64,000 nt of DNA from Flavobacterium amnicola. Its GTDB lineage: Bacteria > Bacteroidota > Bacteroidia > Flavobacteriales > Flavobacteriaceae. The position numbers were made by a program, and so were the translations under genes. Under the pieces are notes generated by a model. The model was not told the origin of the DNA and made no database searches. It was given only the letters and a program-made list of their open reading frames with translations. Every line of letters begins with the position of its first letter. Position 1 is the first letter of the stretch. Of the stretch, positions 53,084 through 62,301 are shown piece by piece. The stretch spans positions 372,001-436,000 of the forward strand of contig NZ_SBKO01000001.1 in NCBI RefSeq assembly GCF_004122165.1. Reading direction: 5' to 3'.

Positions 53084-54121
53084 TTATAATTTATCAGCTA
53101 TAATTATGATAATTCCCGTCAATACAATATTAGCAATCGCTAACGGAATTAACATTTTCCAACCTAAGTTCATTAATTGATCGTATCTGAAACGTGGTAT
53201 TGTCCAACGAATCCACATATAGAAAAATATGAAGAAACAGATTTTGACAAAAAGCACCACAATTCCAAGGATATTGGCAATATTGGCTCCTGCATTTTCT
53301 GCCATCCAATCCATTCCCGGATAGTTATACGCTCCGAAGTACAAGATTGACAAGATTGCAGAAGAGATAAACATAGCCGCATATTCTCCAAACAAATAGA
53401 ATCCCATTTTCATCGACGAATACTCGGTATGGTGACCACCAATAAGTTCGGCCTCACACTCTGCTAAATCGAAAGGCGTTCTGTTAGTTTCCGCAAAAGA
53501 ACACACTAAAAAGATTAAAAATCCAACCGGCTGGTAGAAAATATTCCAATTCATTCCGTGTTGTTGTGCAGCCATTTCGCGTAAACTCAACGTTCCACTC
53601 ATCATAATTAAAGCGATAATGGATAATCCCATCGCTACTTCATACGAAATCATTTGAGAGGAAGCGCGAAGTGCACTCATTAATGAGTATTTATTGTTGG
53701 ATGCCCAACCACCAATCATAATTCCATAAACACTGGTAGATAAAACGGCAAAAACATACAATAACGCTACATCAATATCTGTCGCTTGAAGCACAACTGT
53801 ACTACCTGCGATTTCCAAAGTATCACCCCAAGGAATCACCGCACTGGTAATCAAGGCCATACTCATAGAGATGGCTGGTCCTAAGATGAATAAAAATTTA
53901 TTAGGAGTATCGGGCATAAACTCTTCTTTAGAGAAAAGTTTCAAACCGTCTGCTAAAGGCTGAAACAATCCAAGAGGTCCTGCTCTGTTTGGTCCTACAC
54001 GATCCTGAAGCCAAGCGGCTACTTTACGTTCTGCCCATGTAGAATACATGGCCATTAACATCGTAATTGCAAAAATTACGGTAATAAATATTCCTTTTTC
54101 TATGATAATTGCACTGTCCAT
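53084..54121 (-). CDS. nuoH: NADH-quinone oxidoreductase subunit H
   Basis: NuoH forms much of the quinone-binding cavity at the join of the two arms. The 345-residue protein has eight membrane helices and the loop motifs AAWLQDRVGPNRAGPLGLFQPLADGLKLFSKE and ETNRTPFDLAECEAELIGGHHTEYSSMKMG with its acidic residues, and RWTIPRFRYDQLMNLGWK near the end. It lies three bases after nuoG. Confidence 0.96.
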   Translation of the reverse strand: MDSAIIIEKGIFITVIFAITMLMAMYSTWAERKVAAWLQDRVGPNRAGPLGLFQPLADGLKLFSKEEFMPDTPNKFLFILGPAISMSMALITSAVIPWGDTLEIAGSTVVLQATDIDVALLYVFAVLSTSVYGIMIGGWASNNKYSLMSALRASSQMISYEVAMGLSIIALIMMSGTLSLREMAAQQHGMNWNIFYQPVGFLIFLVCSFAETNRTPFDLAECEAELIGGHHTEYSSMKMGFYLFGEYAAMFISSAILSILYFGAYNYPGMDWMAENAGANIANILGIVVLFVKICFFIFFYMWIRWTIPRFRYDQLMNLGWKMLIPLAIANIVLTGIIIIIADKL

Positions 54122-54124
54122 TTC

Positions 54125-55153
54125 TTATTGTTTTGAATTTTCAGCGTTCTCCAAAGGAACATCAATCATACTAATTTTTTTGCGATCTTCCTCACGTCCG
54201 ATAAGAATGTGGTCTTCCGTTTTGATTTCCACTTTCGGAACATGAAGTGCATATTTGTTACGATTAATTACCGAAGTTTTCTCGAATGTACGAGGCCCTT
54301 CAATAGTCCAATCATTTACTTCTTTTTTGTCGAAACGACAGGTATTACAGATAAATTCATCCACTTCATGGTATTCATCTTTTCTTCCTGTCACACGTTG
54401 GATTTCGTTACCGAACATCCAAACAGTTGTTTTTCCACAACATTTATCACAATCTCTGTGTGCGTTGTACGGTTTACTAAACCATACTCTCGATTTGAAT
54501 CGGAAGGTTTTATCCGTCAAAGCGCCAACCGGACACACATCAATCATATTTCCTGACATTTCGTTATCGATGGCTTTGGAAATACAAGTTGAAATATTTG
54601 CATGATCGCCACGATCCATTACACCGTGTACACGTTTGTCTGTTAGCTGATCGGCTACCTGAACACAACGTTGGCATAAAATACAACGGTTCATATGCAA
54701 TTGAATGTTCGGACCAATATCTTCGGGTTCGAAAGTTCTTTTGGTTTCGATAAAACGAGTTTCCGATTTTCCGTGTTCAAAACTTAGATTTTGTAAATCA
54801 CATTCTCCTGCTTGGTCACACACCGGACAATCCAATGGGTGATTGATCAACAAGAATTCTGTAACCGATTTACGAGCTTCTTGTACTCTTGGAGAAGCTT
54901 TACTGGCTATTTCCATACCATCTTGACAACCCGTTACACAAGAAGCAACCAATTTTGGCATTGGTCTAGGATCGGCTTCGCTCCCTTTGGTAACATCTAC
55001 CAAACAGCAACGACATTTTCCTCCGCTTCCTTCTAATTTTGAATAATAACACATGGCTGGTGGCACTACTTCGCCACCAATCATTCTTGCAGCTTGCAAG
55101 ATTGTTGTTCCTGGTTCGACTTCTATCGATTGACCATCTATTGTTACTTTCAT
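54125..55153 (-). CDS. nuoG: NADH-quinone oxidoreductase subunit G, short form
   Basis: This 342-residue protein keeps the iron-sulfur half of NuoG and lacks the molybdopterin-oxidoreductase-like domain of about 500 residues found in most bacteria. Residues 1-78 are the [2Fe-2S] ferredoxin domain (Cys35, 47, 50 and a later Cys). HPLDCPVCDQAGEC (105-118) ligates N5, and Cys157, 160, 163 and 207 ligate N4. Cys235, 238 and 269 may be remains of an N7 site. It transfers electrons from NuoF to NuoI. It shares its operon with all other subunits. Confidence 0.93.
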   Translation of the reverse strand: MKVTIDGQSIEVEPGTTILQAARMIGGEVVPPAMCYYSKLEGSGGKCRCCLVDVTKGSEADPRPMPKLVASCVTGCQDGMEIASKASPRVQEARKSVTEFLLINHPLDCPVCDQAGECDLQNLSFEHGKSETRFIETKRTFEPEDIGPNIQLHMNRCILCQRCVQVADQLTDKRVHGVMDRGDHANISTCISKAIDNEMSGNMIDVCPVGALTDKTFRFKSRVWFSKPYNAHRDCDKCCGKTTVWMFGNEIQRVTGRKDEYHEVDEFICNTCRFDKKEVNDWTIEGPRTFEKTSVINRNKYALHVPKVEIKTEDHILIGREEDRKKISMIDVPLENAENSKQ

Positions 55154-55191
55154 ATCTATAAATATGTCACTCCTATGGAGTTTTAATATTC

Positions 55192-56559
55192 TTAAACTGT
55201 TTGTTTTGCGACTAAATGACGAACTTTTTCAAAAGGCTCGTTTACAAAGTGCTCTCTATTTTTAATTTTTTCTGGGAAACGAACATGGTATTCAAATTCT
55301 TCTCTGAAATGACGAATAGCGGCTGCTACCGGCCAAGATGCCGCATCTCCTAAAGGACAAATCGTATTTCCTTCAATTTTAGACTGAATACTCCATAACA
55401 ATTCGATATCTTCTTCACGACCGTGACCGTTTTCGATACGGTGTAAAATTTGTTCTAACCAACCGGTTCCTTCACGACAAGGCGTACATTGACCGCAGGA
55501 TTCGTGGTGATAGAAACGGGAGAAATTCCAAGTGTTACGAACAATACAAGCCGTATCATTGTACACGATAAATCCTCCAGAGCCCAACATCGAACCCGTT
55601 GCGAATCCACCATCCGATAATGATTCGTAAGACATCAAACGATCTTCACCGGCTGCTGTTTTGTAAATCAAATGTGCTGGTAAAATAGGCACCGAAGAAC
55701 CTCCTGGCACTAATGCCTTCAAAGGTCTATCGTCGTACATTCCTCCTAAATATTCGTCGGAATTCATAAATTCTTCTACCGAAAGTCCTAATTCAATTTC
55801 GTATACTCCTGGATTTTTGATATGTCCTGAAGCCGAAATCAATTTTGTTCCTGTAGAACGACCAATCCCAATTTTAGCGTATTCTTCTCCTGTATTTAAT
55901 ACAATCCAAGGCACTGCTGCGATAGATTCCACATTGTTCACTACCGTTGGGTTTTGCCATAATCCTTTTACCGCTGGGAAAGGTGGTTTGATACGAGGAT
56001 TTCCTCTTTTTCCTTCCAACGATTCGATAAGCGCAGTTTCTTCTCCACAAATGTAAGCTCCTGCACCAACATGAACGTACAAATCCAAATCATAACCTGA
56101 ACCCAATATGTTTTTTCCTAACCAACCAGCAGCTTTTGCTTCGGCGATAGCTCTTTCTAAAATTTTATACACCCACATATATTCTCCACGAATGTAGATA
56201 TACGAAAGGTTCGCACCTAAAGCATAAGACGAAGTGATCATCCCTTCGATCAATAAGTGCGGAATATATTCCATTAAATAACGATCTTTGAACGTACCCG
56301 GCTCCGATTCATCGGCATTACATACCAAATGACGTGGGTTACCCGATTTTTTATCGATAAAGCTCCATTTCATTCCTACAGGGAAACCTGCACCACCACG
56401 ACCACGAATTCCAGAAGTTTTTACTTCTTCCGTAACTTCATCAGGAGTCATTTGTTTCAATGCTTTTTCTACAGAAGCATACCCGCCATTTTGACGATAC
56501 ACTTCATAGGTTTTAATCCCCGGAATATTAATTTTGTCTAATAATATCTTTTTTCCCAT
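55192..56559 (-). CDS. nuoF: NADH-quinone oxidoreductase subunit F
   Basis: NuoF binds NADH and FMN and carries the [4Fe-4S] cluster N3. The 455-residue protein has the NADH-binding glycine run SGIRGRGGAGFPVGMKWSF, the FMN segment CNADESEPGTFKDRYLMEY and GAGAYICGEETALIESLEG, and the cluster motif CGQCTPCREG with a further Cys in GNTICPLGD. Spacing to nuoE is four bases. Confidence 0.97.
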   Translation of the reverse strand: MGKKILLDKINIPGIKTYEVYRQNGGYASVEKALKQMTPDEVTEEVKTSGIRGRGGAGFPVGMKWSFIDKKSGNPRHLVCNADESEPGTFKDRYLMEYIPHLLIEGMITSSYALGANLSYIYIRGEYMWVYKILERAIAEAKAAGWLGKNILGSGYDLDLYVHVGAGAYICGEETALIESLEGKRGNPRIKPPFPAVKGLWQNPTVVNNVESIAAVPWIVLNTGEEYAKIGIGRSTGTKLISASGHIKNPGVYEIELGLSVEEFMNSDEYLGGMYDDRPLKALVPGGSSVPILPAHLIYKTAAGEDRLMSYESLSDGGFATGSMLGSGGFIVYNDTACIVRNTWNFSRFYHHESCGQCTPCREGTGWLEQILHRIENGHGREEDIELLWSIQSKIEGNTICPLGDAASWPVAAAIRHFREEFEYHVRFPEKIKNREHFVNEPFEKVRHLVAKQTV

Positions 56560-56563
56560 AGCA

Positions 56564-57100
56564 CTATTTGTCCAATAATGTTACTTTACCCGCTTTACAG
56601 TCGTCTATAAGCTGGTCTACTTTTTCTTTGGTCAAGTTTTCATGGTAAAAATCACCCAATTGTAACATTGGTGCATATCCACAAGCGCCTAAACATTCTA
56701 CACCACGCACTTCGAAAAGTCCGTCGGGAGAAGTTTCCCCTATTTTAACCCCTAATTTTTCACAAGTGTAATCCATTAAGTTTTCTACACCACGGGTTAC
56801 ACAACAAGACGTTTGGCAGAATTCGAACATGTACTTACCTATTGGTCTTCTGTTGAACATCGTATAAAACGACACCACTTCATAAACTTCAACGGGTAAA
56901 ATACCTAGAATTTCAGCCACTTTGTCCTGTAATTCATAGCTCAACCAATGATCATGAGCATCCTGTACTTCATGCAACACTGGAATTAATGCTGATTTAC
57001 GTTTGTCTTCAGGATAACGACTCGTTAACTCGTTAATACGAGCCATTAACTCTGGAGTAATATTTATTTCTTGCTTAAAATTATGTTTTTCCATACTCAT
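56564..57100 (-). CDS. nuoE: NADH-quinone oxidoreductase subunit E
   Basis: NuoE carries the off-path [2Fe-2S] cluster N1a with a thioredoxin-like fold. The 178-residue protein has a helical N-terminus (RYPEDKRKSALIPVLHEVQ) and cluster cysteines in FCQTSCCVTRG and CLGACGYAPM. Its start overlaps the stop of nuoD by one base, so translation is likely coupled. MEKHNFKQ (two residues in) is an alternative start. Confidence 0.96.
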   Translation of the reverse strand: MSMEKHNFKQEINITPELMARINELTSRYPEDKRKSALIPVLHEVQDAHDHWLSYELQDKVAEILGILPVEVYEVVSFYTMFNRRPIGKYMFEFCQTSCCVTRGVENLMDYTCEKLGVKIGETSPDGLFEVRGVECLGACGYAPMLQLGDFYHENLTKEKVDQLIDDCKAGKVTLLDK

Positions 57101-58335
57101 TATGCGTCTAATTCGCCAGCGATAACATTTAAACTTGATAGTGTTGCAATAGCATCAGAAAGATTCTGACCTCTTACCATGTCGTTAAATGCTTGATAAT
57201 ATATAAAACACGGTCTTCTAAAATGTAAACGATATGGGGTACGGCTTCCGTCTGTAATTAAATAGAAACCTAACTCTCCATTTCCACCTTCCACTGGATG
57301 GTATACTTCTGTTAGAGGCACTGGAATTTCACCCATCACAATTTTAAAGTGATAAATCAACGATTCCATAGTGGTGTATACATCTTCTTTTGGAGGCAAG
57401 TAATATTCAGGAACATCAGCATGGAAATTACCTTCCGGCATTTTGGCTAAGGCTTGTTTGATAATTTTCAAACTCTCCCAAATTTCTGCGTTACGTACAC
57501 AAAAACGATCGTAGGTATCTCCTGATTTTCCTACTGGAATATCGAATTCAAAATCTTCGTACGACGAATACGGTTGTGCCACACGAATATCATAATCGAT
57601 TCCCGCGGCACGTAAATTTGGACCTGTAAAACCATAACTCATAGCTTTTTCAGCAGAAATTGGCCCTACATTGATGGTTCTGTCCATAAAAATACGGTTA
57701 CGCACCAAAAGGTTTTCAAATTCTTGCCAAGCTGCTGGAAATTCCTCAAGGAAAGCATCGATTTTAGACCAAACGGCTGGTGACCAATCTCTTTCGAAAC
57801 CACCAATACGTCCCATATTGGTTGTTAAACGAGCCCCACAAATTTCTTCGTAGATTTCGTAAATTTTTTCACGGAATTGGAATACATATAAGAAACCAGT
57901 TAAAGCTCCTGTATCTACTCCTAATACCGAGTTACAAATGATATGATCGGCAATACGCGCCAACTCCATCACGATAACACGCATGTATTGTACGCGTTTA
58001 GGCACTTCAATACCTAAGGCTTTTTCGATAGTCATCCACCACCCCATATTGTTGATAGGCGCCGAACAATAGTTCAAACGATCGGTCAATACGGTAATTT
58101 GGTAAAACGGACGATTTTCAGCAATTTTTTCAAATGCTCTATGAATGTATCCTACAGTACTTTCGCCATCTAGAATTCGTTCTCCATCCATTAAAAGAAT
58201 GTTTTGAAAGATTCCGTGTGTCGCTGGGTGCGTAGGTCCTAAGTTTAATATAGAAAGTTCGCTTCCGTCTTCATTTCTTCTTTGATTGATGACGCTAGCG
58301 TAACGTTGTTCTGGTGGTAATAATAACTCTGACAT
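57100..58335 (-). CDS. nuoD: NADH-quinone oxidoreductase subunit D
   Basis: NuoD is the 49-kDa-type subunit; with NuoB it forms the quinone site. The 411-residue protein has LNLGPTHPATHGIFQ with the quinone-contacting His, GYIHRAFEKIAEN, and RPCFIYYQAFNDM near the end. It is separate from nuoC, unlike the fused NuoCD of enterobacteria. It lies 21 bases after nuoC. Confidence 0.97.
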   Translation of the reverse strand: MSELLLPPEQRYASVINQRRNEDGSELSILNLGPTHPATHGIFQNILLMDGERILDGESTVGYIHRAFEKIAENRPFYQITVLTDRLNYCSAPINNMGWWMTIEKALGIEVPKRVQYMRVIVMELARIADHIICNSVLGVDTGALTGFLYVFQFREKIYEIYEEICGARLTTNMGRIGGFERDWSPAVWSKIDAFLEEFPAAWQEFENLLVRNRIFMDRTINVGPISAEKAMSYGFTGPNLRAAGIDYDIRVAQPYSSYEDFEFDIPVGKSGDTYDRFCVRNAEIWESLKIIKQALAKMPEGNFHADVPEYYLPPKEDVYTTMESLIYHFKIVMGEIPVPLTEVYHPVEGGNGELGFYLITDGSRTPYRLHFRRPCFIYYQAFNDMVRGQNLSDAIATLSSLNVIAGELDA

Positions 58336-58356
58336 GGATAAGGTATTTCAGGTTTA

Positions 58357-58878
58357 TTAACAATTTTGTTGTGTTCTTCCGAAGAAACGGTCGTCTTTAT
58401 CGGTACGACCTCCGTCTTCTAATGGGAATTCCCTACGCATAGGAAACACCGTCATTTCATCCATATTCAGGATACGTTTTAACTGCGGATGTCCTTTGAA
58501 AATAATTCCGAAGAAATCGTACGTTTCACGCTCCATCCAGTTGGCTCCTAAAAATAAAGGAACAACCGAATCAATTTCCGGATTGGACGCTGGAAGAAAA
58601 CTTTTTATTCTGATGCGAACATTATCTACCCAATTGTGCAGATGATACACTACAGCAAACTGACGCTCTTCAGCATATTCTGGATAATGAACACCACAAA
58701 CGTCGGTTAGAAAATTAAAACGAAGTATTTCGTCTTCTTTAAGGTATTTCATCACTTCTAAAATGGCATCGGGTGCTACCTCAAAAGTTAGGATATCGTG
58801 TAATTGCACAAAATCGGCAACTTTTAATCCGAATTGGTCAATTACTTTTTGTTGAATTACAGCGCTCTCTAAAGCCAT
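58357..58878 (-). CDS. nuoC: NADH-quinone oxidoreductase subunit C
   Basis: NuoC is the 30-kDa-type structural subunit of the hydrophilic arm. The 173-residue protein has the signature WMERETYDFFGIIFKGHPQLKRILN followed by FPMRREFPLED. It ends with a Gln-Asn-Cys tail. It starts two bases after the nuoB stop. Confidence 0.95.
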   Translation of the reverse strand: MALESAVIQQKVIDQFGLKVADFVQLHDILTFEVAPDAILEVMKYLKEDEILRFNFLTDVCGVHYPEYAEERQFAVVYHLHNWVDNVRIRIKSFLPASNPEIDSVVPLFLGANWMERETYDFFGIIFKGHPQLKRILNMDEMTVFPMRREFPLEDGGRTDKDDRFFGRTQQNC

Positions 58879-58880
58879 AC

Positions 58881-59432
58881 TTATTTGATGTTATAAGAAC
58901 CTAATAAATCTTTATACTCGTCGGAACTACGGCGGCGAACCGATTCACTTTTTACAATGTCTTGCAAACGCATTACGCCATCTAAAATTTGCTCTGGTCT
59001 TGGCGGACAACCTGGCACATAAACATCTACCGGTATCACTTTATCGATTCCTTGCAAAACAGAATACGTATCAAAAACACCTCCAGAAGAAGCACAAGCT
59101 CCCACCGCGATCACCCATTTAGGCTCGGCCATTTGTTCGTATACCTGACGTAAAATAGGCGCCATTTTTTTAGCAATAGTTCCCATTACTAAAAGCATAT
59201 CGGCCTGACGAGGAGAAAAACTCATACGCTCAGAACCGAAACGTGCCACATCATAATGCGATGCCATGGTTGCCATAAACTCAATTCCACAACAAGACGT
59301 TGCGAAGGGTAATGGCCAAAGTGAATTGGCACGAGCCAACCCAACTACATCACTTAATTTTGTAGCAAAAAAACCTTCTCCAGCATAACCTGCTGGTGCC
59401 TCAGCCATTGTATATTTAGAAGTATCACTCAT
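58881..59432 (-). CDS. nuoB: NADH-quinone oxidoreductase subunit B
   Basis: NuoB carries N2, the [4Fe-4S] cluster that reduces quinone. The 183-residue protein has [12 protein letters not shown] with the two adjacent cysteines, [13 protein letters not shown] and VPGCPPRPE for the other ligands. A stretch [12 protein letters not shown] is typical. It begins ten bases after nuoA. Confidence 0.97.
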   Translation of the reverse strand: MSDTSKYTMAEAPAGYAGEGFFATKLSDVVGLARANSLWPLPFATSCCGIEFMATMASHYDVARFGSERMSFSPRQADMLLVMGTIAKKMAPILRQVYEQMAEPKWVIAVGACASSGGVFDTYSVLQGIDKVIPVDVYVPGCPPRPEQILDGVMRLQDIVKSESVRRRSSDEYKDLLGSYNIK

Positions 59433-59442
59433 AATTAAATCT

Positions 59443-59808
59443 TTATTCCCACTCTAATCCTTTTTTCTTGATCACATAGTAGAACCCGATTACTAATAGC
59501 GCCATGAAAAGCCCCATTTTAGCCAATCCTTCCATTCCCATTTCGCGGAAATTCACTGCCCAAGGATACATAAAGATCACCTCAACATCAAACAATACGA
59601 AAAGTATAGCTACTAAGAAATATTTTACAGAGAAAGGAATACGTGCATTTCCAACGGATTCGATACCACATTCGAAGTTCTTGTCTTTATTAGCCGAATG
59701 ACGCTTAGGCCCTAACAATCCCGAAATAAAGATTGTAGCACCTACAAATCCTACAGCCAAACCAACTTGCATAAGGATAGGTATAAAATCTAACTGATTT
59801 GTTTGCAT
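59443..59808 (-). CDS. nuoA: NADH-quinone oxidoreductase subunit A
   Basis: NuoA is a three-helix membrane subunit near the quinone entry. The 121-residue protein has the loop [20 protein letters not shown] with the conserved Cys, and the second helix [13 protein letters not shown]. It is the first gene of the operon, directly after the promoter described below. Confidence 0.95.
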   Translation of the reverse strand: MQTNQLDFIPILMQVGLAVGFVGATIFISGLLGPKRHSANKDKNFECGIESVGNARIPFSVKYFLVAILFVLFDVEVIFMYPWAVNFREMGMEGLAKMGLFMALLVIGFYYVIKKKGLEWE

Positions 59809-59835
59809 AGTTTTTGAATAGTTTTATCCGAACTA

Positions 59836-59865
59836 CAAAGATAATTGGGTTGAATTAAATAACAA
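59836..59865 (-). promoter_or_regulatory. Promoter of the nuoA-N operon
   Basis: On the minus strand TTG at 59865-59863 is followed by 19 bases and then TATCTTTG at 59843-59836, both consensus elements at preferred spacing. The nuoA ATG is 27 bases downstream. Confidence 0.8.
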
Positions 59866-59940
59866 TTATAAAATTGAATTTCGTCGAAAAAATAAGTGTT
59901 AAAAACGTTATTTTTATTCGTTCTAAACAATAAACAAAAA

Positions 59941-59966
59941 AACCGCCAAGATTTCTCAAGGCGGTT
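59941..59966 (-). terminator. Rho-independent terminator after the RNase E/G gene
   Basis: AACCGCC pairs with GGCGGTT around a 12-base loop and a T tract follows on the minus strand. Confidence 0.8.
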
Positions 59967-59971
59967 TATTT

Positions 59972-61525
59972 TTAATCTAGTATAGAATTTCCGTTTTCGT
60001 CAAAAAACTTGTATTCTAAATACGTGTAAGCGTCACGCGGTATGATTTTTACCCATTTTTTATGTTCAAAAAACCATTTTGAACGTATTGATGGAAAACC
60101 TTTGGTAAGGTAGGCAGCAATAAACGGATGTACATTTAAACGTACTTTTTTATGCTGCTTGATAATTCTTTCGATATCGGAAGCGATTTTAGGAATAATT
60201 TGAATTGGCGCGTCAATTTCGCCATTTTCATTATTCGGATCTTCTTCACGTGTTTTAATATTCACCTCTGGTCGTACTCGTTGACGAGTAATTTGCACCA
60301 GTCCAAATTTACTTGGAGGCAATATTTTGTGTTTTGCTTTATCGTCACTCATTTCTTCCTTTAAGAAGTCGTATAACACTTTTCGGTTATCCGGATTTTG
60401 CATGTCAATAAAATCGACTACTATAATTCCTCCCATGTCTCGTAATCGTAATTGACGTGCCACTTCAGCTGCTGCAATTAGATTGACTTCCAAAGCCGTA
60501 TCTTCTTGTGAAGCTGCTTTGTTGGAACGGTTACCGCTGTTTACATCGATAACGTGCATGGCTTCTGTGTGTTCTATGATTAGGTAAGCCCCTTTACTCA
60601 TAGAAACGGTTCGGCCAAAAGAAGTTTTAATTTGTCGCTCTATATTGTACTTTTCAAAAAGCGGTACTTCTTTAGAGTTGTAGAGTTTAACGATTGATTC
60701 TTTCCCGGGAGCTATTTCTTGTAAATAGTCCTTCGTTTCTTCCAATAATTCTTTATCATCTAAAATAACAGCACTGAATGTGTCGTTAAAAACATCTCTT
60801 AAAATCGAAGATGCTCTGTTTAGCTCTCCTAAAATTTTAGATGGATGATGTGCCGTTGGAAGTCTTTTACTCATTGATGTCCATTTGTCCATCAAGTTTT
60901 GTAAATCTTTGTCAATTTCGGCTACTTTTTTGCCTTCGGCTACTGTGCGAACAATAACCCCAAATCCTTTTGGTTTGATGGATTGCACCAATCTTTTAAG
61001 TCTGTCTTTTTCATCTTTCGAATCAATTTTTTGAGAAATCGAAACTCTTTCAGAAAATGGAACCAAGACGATATATCTACCGGCTAAAGAAAGTTCAGAA
61101 CTTATTCTTGGACCTTTGGTGGATATTGGTTCTTTAACTACTTGCACCAGTATAGATTGATTGGCACTTAGCACATCGGCTATGGTTCCATCTTTATCTA
61201 TTTCTGGCTCAAAAGAAAATGTTTTTAGGGAAAAATCTTTTAATTTACCTGCGCTTACTTGTTTGATGAATTTCAACTGAGAAGCTAAATTTGGACCTAA
61301 ATCGTGGTAATGCAAAAAGGCATCTTTATCGTGCCCCACGTTTACAAAAGCTGCATTAAGTCCGGCAACTGGTTTTCTGATTTTGGCGATAAAAATATCT
61401 CCAACCTGAAAGTTGCTTGTTTCTTCTTCTTTGTGTAATTCAACTAGTTTTCCATCTTTTAATAAGGCAAAATCTACAGCGTCTTGACTTGATCTAATAA
61501 TAAGTTCTTTATTCACACTATACAT
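59972..61525 (-). CDS. rng: RNase E/G family ribonuclease
   Basis: This 517-residue endoribonuclease is the RNase G-like form without the long disordered tail of RNase E. It has an N-terminal S1-like domain (VGDIFIAKIRKPVAGLNAAFVNVGHDKDAFLHYHDL), the nuclease core with magnesium-binding aspartates in MHVIDVNSG and IIVVDFIDM, and a zinc-knuckle region that lacks the usual CPxC pair. It probably matures rRNA and decays mRNA. The start may be ATG 61525 or GTG 61516 (VNKELIIRSS). Confidence 0.92.
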   Translation of the reverse strand: MYSVNKELIIRSSQDAVDFALLKDGKLVELHKEEETSNFQVGDIFIAKIRKPVAGLNAAFVNVGHDKDAFLHYHDLGPNLASQLKFIKQVSAGKLKDFSLKTFSFEPEIDKDGTIADVLSANQSILVQVVKEPISTKGPRISSELSLAGRYIVLVPFSERVSISQKIDSKDEKDRLKRLVQSIKPKGFGVIVRTVAEGKKVAEIDKDLQNLMDKWTSMSKRLPTAHHPSKILGELNRASSILRDVFNDTFSAVILDDKELLEETKDYLQEIAPGKESIVKLYNSKEVPLFEKYNIERQIKTSFGRTVSMSKGAYLIIEHTEAMHVIDVNSGNRSNKAASQEDTALEVNLIAAAEVARQLRLRDMGGIIVVDFIDMQNPDNRKVLYDFLKEEMSDDKAKHKILPPSKFGLVQITRQRVRPEVNIKTREEDPNNENGEIDAPIQIIPKIASDIERIIKQHKKVRLNVHPFIAAYLTKGFPSIRSKWFFEHKKWVKIIPRDAYTYLEYKFFDENGNSILD

Positions 61526-61744
61526 TTTTATCCCAACTTTTAGTTTACAGTTTACGGTTTACAGTTTAAAAAACTCATAACTCATAACTTATAACTGAAT
61601 GTAAGGATGGATTAAACATTATGTTACAGGTTTACACCCGAAGAAATTTTAGATTTTTAAGAGATCAGACTTCAGAAATTTCCGCTATCGTCACTCTTAA
61701 ATTTACAATCTTAAATTTCAATTTCAATGAACGTTTAAAAAGAA

Positions 61745-61769
61745 AAAAGTAGTTTAGAACTACTTTTTC
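61745..61769 (-). terminator. Terminator overlapping the stop of the 30-residue basic gene
   Basis: AAAAAGTAGTT pairs with AACTACTTTTT around TAG; the stem includes the stop codon. Confidence 0.75.
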
Positions 61770-61852
61770 TTTTTGTGACGGTTAGCTCTCGCTCTTTTCT
61801 TACGTTTGTGAGTAGCTACCTTATGTCTTTTTCTTTTTTTACCACTTGGCAT
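61760..61852 (-). CDS. Very basic 30-residue protein, probably ribosomal
   Basis: The frame reads MPSGKKRKRHKVATHKRKKR then ARANRHKKKK, with 18 Lys or Arg among 30 residues. Near-identical short proteins occur widely in Bacteroidota. From memory, a new small ribosomal protein (bL38) was described in the Flavobacterium johnsoniae ribosome and this could be it, but I cannot confirm the match. It lies 27 bases downstream of the HU-type gene on the same strand and ends in a strong terminator, so the two are probably one transcript. It is too short for most ORF callers. Confidence 0.8.
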   Translation of the reverse strand: MPSGKKRKRHKVATHKRKKRARANRHKKKK

Positions 61853-61879
61853 AACTTTGTAGTTTTATTGATTAGTAAA

Positions 61880-62170
61880 TTATTTTGTTTCGTTATTTGT
61901 TTTCACTCCTTCTACAAACACTTTAGCTGGTTTGAATGCTGGAATATTGTGAGCAGGAATTTTAATAGTAGTGTTTTTTGAAATGTTTCTACCTGTTTTT
62001 TCCGCTCTTGTTTTAACGATAAAACTTCCGAAACCTCTTAAGTAAACGTTATCACCTGTTTCCAATGAATTTTTTACTTCGTCCATAAAAGACTCTACTG
62101 TAGCTTGAACATCTCCTTTTTCTAAGCCTAATTTGTCAGCAATTTTAGCTACGATATCTGCTTTTGTCAT
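61880..62170 (-). CDS. HU-family DNA-binding protein
   Basis: The 96-residue protein bends and compacts DNA as a dimer. It has MTKADIVAKIADKLGL at the N-terminus, the GDNVYLRGFGSF beta turn and the DNA-binding arm around GRNISKNTTIKIPAHNIPAFKPAK, with Pro at the tip and a short charged tail. The ATG at 62170 was chosen over a much longer open frame because the promoter box lies at 62211-62218 and the family begins MTKADI. Confidence 0.95.
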   Translation of the reverse strand: MTKADIVAKIADKLGLEKGDVQATVESFMDEVKNSLETGDNVYLRGFGSFIVKTRAEKTGRNISKNTTIKIPAHNIPAFKPAKVFVEGVKTNNETK

Positions 62171-62210
62171 TTTAATTATATAATTAAGTTTATGTAATTT
62201 TTTGAGGTTG

Positions 62211-62218
62211 CAAATATA
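62211..62218 (-). promoter_or_regulatory. TAnnTTTG promoter box for the HU-type gene
   Basis: TATATTTG on the minus strand, 40 bases before the ATG at 62170; divergent from the mutY promoter. Confidence 0.65.
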
Positions 62219-62276
62219 TAAATTAAAAAAAGAATAATTCAAGTATAAATGATTAAAATTTAACCACATAAACAAT

Positions 62277-62284
62277 TATTTTTG
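62277..62284 (+). promoter_or_regulatory. TAnnTTTG promoter box for mutY
   Basis: TATTTTTG ends 17 bases before the ATG at 62302. Confidence 0.65.
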
Positions 62285-62301
62285 CCACACAATTATTATG
62301 C

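Noticed and set aside
61526..61759. Possible small gene between the RNase E/G gene and the basic protein gene
   Set aside because: The 234 bases hold only AT-rich near-repeats such as AGTTTACAGTTTAC and no plausible frame.
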